From NCBI GenBank assembly GCA_052298855.1, contig DAVZXP010000003.1:124001-188000 (forward strand): 64,000 nt of DNA, in the 5' to 3' direction. Source of the DNA: Fimenecus sp052298855 (GTDB lineage Bacteria > Bacillota > Clostridia > Oscillospirales > Acutalibacteraceae). Shown here piece after piece: positions 58,403 to 64,000 of this stretch. Position numbers and translations under genes: made by a program. Position 1 is the stretch's first letter; the number at the start of each line of letters is the position of its first letter. The notes beneath the pieces are model-generated. The model made no database searches. It worked only from the letters and a program-made list of their open reading frames with translations, and had not been told where the DNA came from.

Positions 58403-58484
58403 TATCAAGAGTGGCGTAAACCCGCATAAACACTGGGTTTTAGGCTCTCGAATTCCCGACTTGATAGCAAAATGATAGCAAACC
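58385..58484. other. Likely left junction (attL) of the mobile element, with arm-type repeats
   Basis: The end of the second guaA (ATTGAGTGGGAATGA, 58388-58402) is a known type of attachment site for tyrosine-recombinase elements. Just outside it lie two tandem TGATAGCAAA units (58462-58471 and 58473-58482), resembling integrase arm-binding sites, and a short AAACCC..GGGTTT dyad. The matching right end is beyond the window, so the core repeat cannot be confirmed. Confidence 0.5.
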
Positions 58485-58545
58485 ATAAAACAACTTTATT
58501 CTAAGTGTTCTATTGGTTTGCAGGTACAATTATCTTAATACTATA

Positions 58546-58588
58546 AAAGGCATTACTGACTTTTGCAGTCGGTAATGCCTTTTTTCTA
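58546..58588. terminator. Terminator between the guaA locus and the GIY-YIG gene
   Basis: Stem AAGGCATTACTGAC / GTCGGTAATGCCTT followed by TTTT on the plus strand; on the minus strand it is followed by TTTATAG. Confidence 0.8.
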
Positions 58589-58591
58589 TGC

Positions 58592-59437
58592 TTATTTATT
58601 CAACTCAAAGGATTTTAAAGTTGTTCCGTTTGACATTTTCCATTGTTGAGGACCGCTGATACTGTATCCTGTGGCAAATGCGGCAGCGGCAGAGGCACTT
58701 GAAAAAAGCTTATCATTTTGTAAAATACCATCTTTAATTTCACCATTATTACGACTTTCTTCGACTTTATTTTTTATTCCATTACTAAGTGATTCTGCGG
58801 GATTTTTATGTATACAAGAACCTTTTTGTAATACATATCCGTCTGCTGTTGCGATCATAGATGCTTTTCCGTCTCCAGCTGAAACATAAAAAGTTTGATC
58901 GTTATCTTTTTCTCCGATTACTTGCTTTTCTGAATAATTTTCGAAAGTTTTATGTCCAAGAGCATTTACAAGAATTTTCGCATTATATATAAATTCTTCA
59001 AGTTCCGCAACTTCAGCTTCTGAGACAGTAGATTTTGTGGGTTCATTACTGTTATCAACAGTGTAACGGTCAACTTCTTTGGCGATTTTATAAAATTGAT
59101 GTTCTAAGTATTTTATGTGTGCTTTATTAAGATTAGAATCTTTACTGATAAATGCAATAACTTCATTCCAATTGTCTTTTTTGTCTAAGTGTTGCTTTAA
59201 TCTTTTAATAATATTTTCTGCTTCACCGATATATACGAGAGGTTTATCTTTTTCATCATCACGACCAAATAGAAAATATACTCCAGGAGCTGATAATTCT
59301 TCCCTATTCTCGCTTTCTTTTACCATATTTCTTGGTATTTTATATGCAATTCCTGTCCAGTTTGACAACTCGCACATCCAACGACCATTTGGTGTTCCAT
59401 CCATAAGAAACAATTTGATTACTTTTCCAAATTTCAT
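58592..59437 (-). CDS. GIY-YIG nuclease-family protein with C-terminal DUF4357-like domain
   Basis: 281 residues. Residues about 50-135 show the GIY-YIG fold: GVYFLFGRDD (GIY equivalent), LVYIGEAENIIKRLKQH (YIG and the conserved Arg), and a later Glu in YLEHQFY. The N-terminal 45 residues are a small separate domain; the C-terminal part (about 185-281) has the ASAAAAFATGYSISGPQQWK-type segment of DUF4357. Such proteins occur on mobile elements and in defence islands; whether this one cuts DNA is unknown. Its ATG overlaps the stop of the XRE regulator gene by 4 bp, so the two are co-translated. Confidence 0.8.
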   Translation of the reverse strand: MKFGKVIKLFLMDGTPNGRWMCELSNWTGIAYKIPRNMVKESENREELSAPGVYFLFGRDDEKDKPLVYIGEAENIIKRLKQHLDKKDNWNEVIAFISKDSNLNKAHIKYLEHQFYKIAKEVDRYTVDNSNEPTKSTVSEAEVAELEEFIYNAKILVNALGHKTFENYSEKQVIGEKDNDQTFYVSAGDGKASMIATADGYVLQKGSCIHKNPAESLSNGIKNKVEESRNNGEIKDGILQNDKLFSSASAAAAFATGYSISGPQQWKMSNGTTLKSFELNK

Positions 59438-59913
59438 TTATTGTTATCCTCCTTATGAGAATTGAAAGCTGCGCTTTCGGGGTAGTTATATCTCCAATTA
59501 TCATATTCTTCTTTTGTGATTTCTCCGTTCTTAAGCTTTTCGGCTTGTTCCTGCCAAGCGGAAAACATATCAAACATTGTAAGATAGTTTGTACCCATAC
59601 CTTTATCAAGTCGTATGCAAAGCTCGTCATCAAGTTTATCAATACGGAAGCCATATAAATCTTCAAGTGTAAACAGCGTGTGCATTAAGCCGTTGTAACT
59701 GTCAATATCCGGCACAGTTAAAGCACTTGTTGATATGTCAAACACATTTGCAAGATTGTTTGTTAAATCAGCCTTAGGCGTTCTGCTGCCGGATTCATAC
59801 TGTGCCATACGGATGTCAGCGGTTTTTTCCGGAAAGCCCACCTGCATACCAAGGTACTTCTGCGTCATACCTTTTAAATTTCTGAAAAATCTTATTCTTT
59901 CGCCTATAGCCAT
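59434..59913 (-). CDS. XRE-family regulator in the mobile element
   Basis: 159 residues. HTH_3 domain at 3-65 (IRFFRNLKGMTQKYLGMQVG with helix-turn-helix about 16-40), followed by an acidic region with no recognised domain. It is divergent from the excisionase/integrase genes and sits upstream of the GIY-YIG gene in one unit. It probably represses its own promoter (59944-59973), and possibly the divergent one (60016-60044), to keep the element quiescent. ATG at 59913 behind GAGAGGAG. Confidence 0.85.
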   Translation of the reverse strand: MAIGERIRFFRNLKGMTQKYLGMQVGFPEKTADIRMAQYESGSRTPKADLTNNLANVFDISTSALTVPDIDSYNGLMHTLFTLEDLYGFRIDKLDDELCIRLDKGMGTNYLTMFDMFSAWQEQAEKLKNGEITKEEYDNWRYNYPESAAFNSHKEDNNK

Positions 59914-59943
59914 ACTATAGCTCCTCTCACTTTACTGTTAAAT

Positions 59944-59973
59944 ATCATAGCATAACGAGTTAAGTAATGTCAA
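59944..59973 (-). promoter_or_regulatory. Promoter of the XRE/GIY-YIG unit
   Basis: Minus strand TTGACA (59968-59973), 18 bp, TATGAT (59944-59949). GTTAAGT repeats near it (59959-59965 and again about 60058-60066) could be operator half-sites. Confidence 0.65.
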
Positions 59974-60015
59974 GCAACATAAAACAAAAAAGTTTAATAT
60001 TTTTGTGAAAACCGC

Positions 60016-60044
60016 TTGACATAACGGAATATGTTTAGTATAAT
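60016..60044 (+). promoter_or_regulatory. Promoter of the excisionase/integrase operon
   Basis: TTGACA (60016-60021), 17 bp, TATAAT (60039-60044). Confidence 0.7.
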
Positions 60045-60197
60045 CATTAAGCAAATAGCGTTAAGTCTATTTGTAAGCAACTGAATAGCCGTCATACATC
60101 ACGGTAATGGTGTATCCGCTCGGGCAAATCGGAATGCGGTCAGAAAGTTCTCCGACACTAAATAATTATGAAAATTAAGAATGAAAGGATGATGTTA

Positions 60198-60395
60198 ATG
60201 TCAAACAAAATGTTTATGCGTGTTGAGGATGTGGCAGAAGAAATGGGTGTTTCCGTTTCTTACGCTTATAAACTTATACGCAAATTAAATAAAGAATTGC
60301 AGTCAACCGGGTGTATTACAATTCCCGGCAGAATTGACCGTAAATTCTTTCACGAAAAATTTTACTCAACCAAAACAATTGAAAGGAGCGATTAA
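60198..60395 (+). CDS. Excisionase-like small DNA-binding protein
   Basis: 65 residues from the ATG at 60198 (MSNKMFMRVEDVAEEMGVS), with GAAAGGA 8 bp upstream; an ATG at 60168 is in frame but has no site. A MerR/AlpA-type winged helix: RVEDVAEEMGVSVSYAYKLIRKLN, of which AEEMGVSVSYAYKLI is the helix-turn-helix. It ends one base before the integrase start, which is the usual xis-int arrangement. Role: recombination directionality factor that favours excision. Confidence 0.85.
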   Translation: MSNKMFMRVEDVAEEMGVSVSYAYKLIRKLNKELQSTGCITIPGRIDRKFFHEKFYSTKTIERSD

Positions 60396-60396
60396 A

Positions 60397-61476
60397 ATGG
60401 GAGCATTTAAAAATGAAAAAAACGGAACTTGGTATGTGCAGTTCCGTTACACAAACTGGCAAGGTTTGCGACAGCAAAAATTAAAGCGTGGCTTTGCCAC
60501 CAAACGAGAGGCACAGGAGTGGGAACGAGCATTTCTGACCGAAAAGAAAGCCGATGTCACTATGCCATTTAAGACTTTTACGGAATTGTACGAAAAAGAT
60601 GTTAGACCAAAGTTAAAGGAAAACACTTGGCTTACCAAAGAGCATATTATTAAAACTAAAATATTGCCGTATTTTGAGCATAAGCGATTATGTGATATAT
60701 CGGCGAAAGATGTTATCGCTTGGCAAAACGAGATTAGAAAAATGACAAATTCAAGCGGTGAGCTGCTTTCTCAGGGGTATTTAAAGACCATTCATAACCA
60801 GTTAAGTTCCTTATTTAATCACGCAATCAAGATTTATGGTTTAAGATTAAATCCGGCATCTACGGTCGGCAATATGGGTAAGGAAGAACGCAAGGAAATG
60901 AGTTATTGGACTGTGGAGGAGTACAGCAAGTTCTCTGATGAAATGATGGACAAGCCTATTTCATATTATGCGTTTCAAATGCTTTATTGGACAGGTATTC
61001 GTGTAGGCGAGTTGCTTGCATTAACTGCCGGTGATTTTGACTTTAAAAACAATATGCTTACAATCAACAAATCTTATCAAAGATTGCACGGAGAAGATGT
61101 TATTACTCCACCGAAAACGGAGAAAAGCAATCGAACAATAAAAATGCCGCAGTTTTTATGTGATGAAATGCAGGAATATTTGAAAATGTTTTATTCACCG
61201 AATGACGGAGACAGAATATTCCCTATTTCAAAAAGTTATCTTCATCACGAAATGGACAGAGGCTCAAAAGCCGCAGGGGTAAAGCGTATTCGTATTCACG
61301 ATTTAAGGCATTCGCATGTTTCACTTTTAATAAATCAAGGTTATCAAGCCGCCGCTATTGCTGATAGAGTCGGTCACGAAACCGTGGAAATTACCGACAG
61401 ATATACACACATATATCCGTCAAAACAAAACGAAATGGCGAATACACTTGATGAATTATGGAAGGAGAGAAAATAA
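60397..61476 (+). CDS. int: Tyrosine recombinase (integrase)
   Basis: 359 residues from the ATG at 60397 (MGAFKNEKNGTWYVQF), with GAAAGGAG upstream. N-terminal arm-binding domain (1-55), SAM-like core-binding domain (about 60-160), and the catalytic domain with Arg202 (GIRVGELLAL), His301-Arg304 (HDLRH), His327 (VGHETV) and nucleophile Tyr336 (DRYTHIY). The full catalytic set is present. The closest type by layout is the Tn916/phage-like integrase family. It most likely recombines the element with the 3' end of the second guaA gene. Confidence 0.96.
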   Translation: MGAFKNEKNGTWYVQFRYTNWQGLRQQKLKRGFATKREAQEWERAFLTEKKADVTMPFKTFTELYEKDVRPKLKENTWLTKEHIIKTKILPYFEHKRLCDISAKDVIAWQNEIRKMTNSSGELLSQGYLKTIHNQLSSLFNHAIKIYGLRLNPASTVGNMGKEERKEMSYWTVEEYSKFSDEMMDKPISYYAFQMLYWTGIRVGELLALTAGDFDFKNNMLTINKSYQRLHGEDVITPPKTEKSNRTIKMPQFLCDEMQEYLKMFYSPNDGDRIFPISKSYLHHEMDRGSKAAGVKRIRIHDLRHSHVSLLINQGYQAAAIADRVGHETVEITDRYTHIYPSKQNEMANTLDELWKERK

Positions 61477-61477
61477 T

Positions 61478-61804
61478 ATGTCACTTAAAAACAAAGATGA
61501 ACACAACCGTTGGAGAAACAAGACTGTGGCTTTTAGAGTTTCGCCCGAAGAGTGGGAACAGATTGAACACTATGTTCAGCTTTCGGGTTTGACCAAACAG
61601 GACTATATCACAAGGCGACTTATAAACAAAGAGGTTGTAGTTCAAGGCAATCCGAGAGTATACAAGGCTTTGCGTAATAATCTTGCAGATGTACTTAATG
61701 AATTGCGCAGAATTGAAGTTGGCGTCGAAGTCAATGACGAATTACTTGATTTAATCGAAATGATTGCTGATATTCTCGGTGGATTAAAGGAGGCATCGGA
61801 ATGA
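61478..61804 (+). CDS. MobC-like mobilisation accessory protein
   Basis: 108 residues from the ATG at 61478 (MSLKNKDEHNRWRNK), with GAAGGAG upstream; the frame starts earlier inside int but without a site. A ribbon-helix-helix-type N-terminus (RNKTVAFRVSPEEWEQIEHY, conserved VAFRVSPEE) and a helical C-terminus match the small relaxosome proteins that help relaxases nick oriT. It overlaps the next gene by 4 bp. Confidence 0.75.
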   Translation: MSLKNKDEHNRWRNKTVAFRVSPEEWEQIEHYVQLSGLTKQDYITRRLINKEVVVQGNPRVYKALRNNLADVLNELRRIEVGVEVNDELLDLIEMIADILGGLKEASE

Positions 61805-62952
61805 CAGAAAAAGAAAAGACCGCTCCGATCGTATCTGTTGGCGCAGATACGGAGCAGTCAATCCTAAAACAAATTAACAACAGTATAACTGATTTTAACG
61901 AAAATGACAAGAGTTTAGATGATTATCTTGAAGAAATGCAAAAAGAACTTTTGCAACAGCTCGATCCATCACATTTGAAAACGATTTCTATGCGTGAGTT
62001 GTATAACACGGTATATCAAAGTAAACCGCCGCTGATTGACGGTTTGCTTTATCCGGGCACATATATTTTTGCAGGAGCACCAAAACTCGGCAAAAGTTTT
62101 CTTATGGCACAGCTTGCTTACCATATCAGTACAGGTACACCGCTTTGGAATTTTGATGTGAGAAAAGGAACTGTTTTGTACCTTGCGCTTGAAGATGATT
62201 ACCATAGATTGCAAGAAAGATTGTATAGGATGTTCGGAACAGAAAGTGCGAATAATTTGTACTTTTCTGTTTCGGCGGGTCAACTTGGAAGTGGACTTGA
62301 CGAACAGCTTACAAGATTTATGGCAGAACACCCCGATACAAAATTGATTATCATAGACACTCTCCAAAAGGTGCGTGAAGTGGGCGGTGATAATTACAGT
62401 TACGCAAACGATTATGAGATTATAACAAGGCTTAAAAAGTTTGCGGACAGTTACGGAATATGTTTGCTGCTTGTTCATCATACACGCAAGCAGAACTCTG
62501 AGGATAAGTTTGATATGATTTCGGGAACTAACGGATTGCTTGGCGCCGCCGACGGTGGCTTTATTTTACGGAAAGAAAAACGAACAAGCAATTCGGCAAC
62601 GCTTGAAGTTTCAGGCAGAGACCAGCCCGATCAAAAGATTTATCTCAATCGCAATCCTGAAACCCTTGTGTGGGAACTTGAGAGAACCGAAACGGAACTT
62701 TGGAAATTGCCGCCTGAACCTTTGCTTGAAAATATCGCCGTCAAAATCACAAATGAAAATCCCGAATGGTATGGCAGCCCGACGGAACTTGTTGAGTTTC
62801 TCGGCGTTGAAATGAAAGCAAACGCTTTGACGATGAAGCTGAATATCAATGCAGGGCGTTTGTTCGATGAGTATGGAATCCGTTATCAGAACAAACGCTG
62901 TCACGATGGGCGTAAAGTTAGTTTGACTTATGAACAGCGTGACGATGTGTGA
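61801..62952 (+). CDS. RepA-like AAA ATPase/helicase
   Basis: 383 residues. RecA/DnaB-like ATPase core (about 70-290) with Walker A FAGAPKLGKSF, Walker B TKLIIIDTLQKV, and a later LLLVHHTRKQ motif, as in RSF1010 RepA and phage helicases. The N-terminal 70 residues are acidic and helical. The C-terminus (about 310-383) is a small winged-helix-like domain (SPTELVEFLGVEMKANAL). Many integrative mobilisable elements carry such a helicase to replicate or unwind the excised circle. Co-transcribed with the MobC-like gene. Confidence 0.82.
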   Translation: MTEKEKTAPIVSVGADTEQSILKQINNSITDFNENDKSLDDYLEEMQKELLQQLDPSHLKTISMRELYNTVYQSKPPLIDGLLYPGTYIFAGAPKLGKSFLMAQLAYHISTGTPLWNFDVRKGTVLYLALEDDYHRLQERLYRMFGTESANNLYFSVSAGQLGSGLDEQLTRFMAEHPDTKLIIIDTLQKVREVGGDNYSYANDYEIITRLKKFADSYGICLLLVHHTRKQNSEDKFDMISGTNGLLGAADGGFILRKEKRTSNSATLEVSGRDQPDQKIYLNRNPETLVWELERTETELWKLPPEPLLENIAVKITNENPEWYGSPTELVEFLGVEMKANALTMKLNINAGRLFDEYGIRYQNKRCHDGRKVSLTYEQRDDV

Positions 62953-63137
62953 CGGTTGTGTCGCTGTTTTAGGCGGTGACAAAATCACCGTCACTATCGA
63001 CACAGACCGACACAGATAAAATTTAGCGGAGTGTGCAGAGAGTGCCTTTTCAAAGGCGGCTCTTTGCCCCTCGGAGAGCGCAAAACCTGCTTGCAGGTTG
63101 CATTTTTGATGGGCTTGCCTGTCAAAAGTGCTTTTGC
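62953..63137. other. Structured non-coding spacer upstream of oriT
   Basis: No supported gene. Contains a GGTGAC...GTCACT dyad (about 62974-62996), repeated GACACAGACCGACACAG (62999-63015), and an AACCTGCTTGCAGGTT hairpin (63088-63103) followed by GCATTTTT. A short frame (63033-63233) runs through the oriT and is not credible as a gene. Confidence 0.4.
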
Positions 63138-63158
63138 GTTACTCTTGACAAGAGTAAC
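63138..63158. other. Candidate oriT hairpin
   Basis: Perfect inverted repeat: arms GTTACTCTT (63138-63146) and AAGAGTAAC (63150-63158) around GAC. It lies 43 bp upstream of the MobV relaxase start, the usual position of the transfer origin for this relaxase family. Confidence 0.6.
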
Positions 63159-63201
63159 AGAACCGAGGACGAGCAAGTTTATGAGATTGGAGGTGTATAT
63201 A

Positions 63202-64000
63202 ATGCAAAGAACGATAAGCACAATGGTGGGTAAAGGCTCGGTCAATCATAACAGCCGCAAGTTCAAGGCGGAAAATGTTGATGGTAGCAGAACGCATTTG
63301 AATATTGATTACTGTAACGAGCCGATAAAGAAAATCTATCACGAATTGTTTGATGAAGCGCTAAAAAGATACAACGAAAAACAGACAAGAGCCGACCGTA
63401 GAATAGAAAATTACTATGAAAAAATCAGAAATTCTAAGCAAGAAAAACCGTTTCACGAACTGATTTTGCAGATTGGCGATAAGGAAAATATGAGTGCCGA
63501 AAGCGAAAACGGACAGCTTGCACGGCAGGTTTTAGATAAGTATTACCGTGGATTTCAAGAGCGAAATCCCAACCTAAAAGTGTTCTCTGCTCATCTGCAT
63601 ATGGACGAGGCGACGCCCCATTTGCATATTGATTTTGTTCCGTTCACAACCGGAAGCAAGCGTGGACTTGATACGAGAGTAAGTCTAAAACAAGCGTTAG
63701 CCACACAAGGTTTCAAGGGCGGAACTCGTGGAGATACCGAGTGGAATCAATGGGTAAGCGTAGAAAAGTCCGCTTTAGCTTTCGTAATGGAACGGCACGG
63801 AATTGAGTGGGAACATAAAGGCTCGCACGAAAAACACCTCTCTGTTCTTGATTATAAAAAGCAAGAGCGAACGGTGGAGCTTGAACAATTAGGTGCTAAA
63901 ATCGAGGAAAAGCAAGCCGAATTTAATGTGTTATCCGAGCGAGTGTTAAACTATGATGATGGTTTGGAAAACTTAAAAAATGTGGAAGAAATGCTCGATA
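63202..64000 (+). CDS. mobV: MobV/Pre-family relaxase, 5' part (cut by window end)
   Basis: 266 codons are visible and the frame is still open at 64000. ATG at 63202 with TTGGAGGTG upstream. The N-terminus MQRTISTMVGKGSVNHNSRK fits the plasmid recombination/mobilisation family. The metal-binding motif HLHMDEATPHLHIDF (about 131-145) is the diagnostic HxDExxPHxH of MobV/Pre relaxases. A coiled-coil region begins near residue 225. It nicks oriT and leads the strand into the recipient, using another element's conjugation machinery. No conjugation genes are visible, so the element is mobilisable rather than self-transmissible as far as this window shows. Confidence 0.92.
   Translation, partial: MQRTISTMVGKGSVNHNSRKFKAENVDGSRTHLNIDYCNEPIKKIYHELFDEALKRYNEKQTRADRRIENYYEKIRNSKQEKPFHELILQIGDKENMSAESENGQLARQVLDKYYRGFQERNPNLKVFSAHLHMDEATPHLHIDFVPFTTGSKRGLDTRVSLKQALATQGFKGGTRGDTEWNQWVSVEKSALAFVMERHGIEWEHKGSHEKHLSVLDYKKQERTVELEQLGAKIEEKQAEFNVLSERVLNYDDGLENLKNVEEMLD

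Noticed and set aside
63033..63233. 66-codon open frame upstream of the MobV relaxase
   Set aside because: It runs through the oriT hairpin and overlaps the relaxase start in another frame, has no ribosome binding site, and is Cys/Arg-rich as expected of a chance frame.

Overview
The window looks like a chromosomal segment of a Gram-positive, spore-forming anaerobe of the class Clostridia, probably an Oscillospiraceae/Ruminococcaceae-type gut bacterium. The reasons are: strong GGAGG ribosome binding sites; sigma-A promoters with 16-18 bp spacers; a LexA gene preceded by CGAAC-type SOS boxes; sporulation genes (dipicolinate synthase A and B, a SpoIIQ-like LytM protein, SpoIID); a V-type ATPase; several GPH-family sugar symporters; and families of GC-rich palindromic repeats between genes. 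This assignment is inference, since no rRNA gene is present.

Layout. 1-1.5 kb: start of a V-type ATPase operon (minus strand; subunits G/H, C, and the first codons of I). 1.8-6.5 kb: alpha-glucosidase (GH13), a YbaK-type deacylase and a GH3 beta-glucosidase. 6.6-9.6 kb: dpaAB and murC. 9.6-15.1 kb: a MATE efflux pump with a terminator-bearing leader, divergent from a GH2 beta-mannosidase and a GH30 enzyme. 15.6-18.7 kb: a GPH-like transporter and a BspA-type leucine-rich repeat membrane protein. 18.7-19.5 kb: repeat-rich spacer. 19.5-23.4 kb: a 34-residue peptide gene with its own promoter, a perfect palindromic operator and an intrinsic terminator, followed by two ABC half-transporters. This is the most system-like unrecognised unit. 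23.5-28.6 kb: GPH symporter, lgt-folD, and a radical SAM protein. 28.6-33.2 kb: lexA, a candidate small RNA, spoIIQ, and an XRE/membrane regulator with a secreted partner. 33.2-34.4 kb: more repeats and tRNA-Arg(ACG), whose 3' end is duplicated. 34.5-36.8 kb: nadBC. 36.9-42.9 kb: a GPH transporter with a very long coiled-coil tail, divergent from a GH110-like galactosidase across a large dyad, then an E2-like acyltransferase with a coiled-coil tail. 43-47.6 kb: DMT transporter, exonuclease III, a membrane-anchored unknown, a HAD phosphatase and SpoIID. 47.7-52.8 kb: a tightly packed run of citrate synthase, a membrane unknown, an AEC transporter, holB and ricT. 52.9-54.4 kb: ferredoxin, a Fur-family regulator and a His/Cys-loop metal exporter. 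54.6-58.4 kb: purA, guaA and a second, glutaminase-less guaA.

58.4-64 kb: the left part of a mobilisable element that begins right behind the 3' end of the second guaA gene. It carries a GIY-YIG/XRE pair reading toward guaA and, on the plus strand, excisionase, tyrosine integrase, a MobC-like protein, a RepA-like ATPase, a candidate oriT hairpin and a MobV/Pre relaxase cut off by the window end.

Metabolic reading: several intracellular glycosidases (GH13, GH3, GH2, GH30, GH110, none with a visible signal peptide) sit beside cation-coupled oligosaccharide symporters. This suggests that imported glycan fragments are cleaved in the cytoplasm. Purine nucleotide and NAD synthesis genes are housekeeping. 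Two cre-like sites suggest CcpA-type carbon control.
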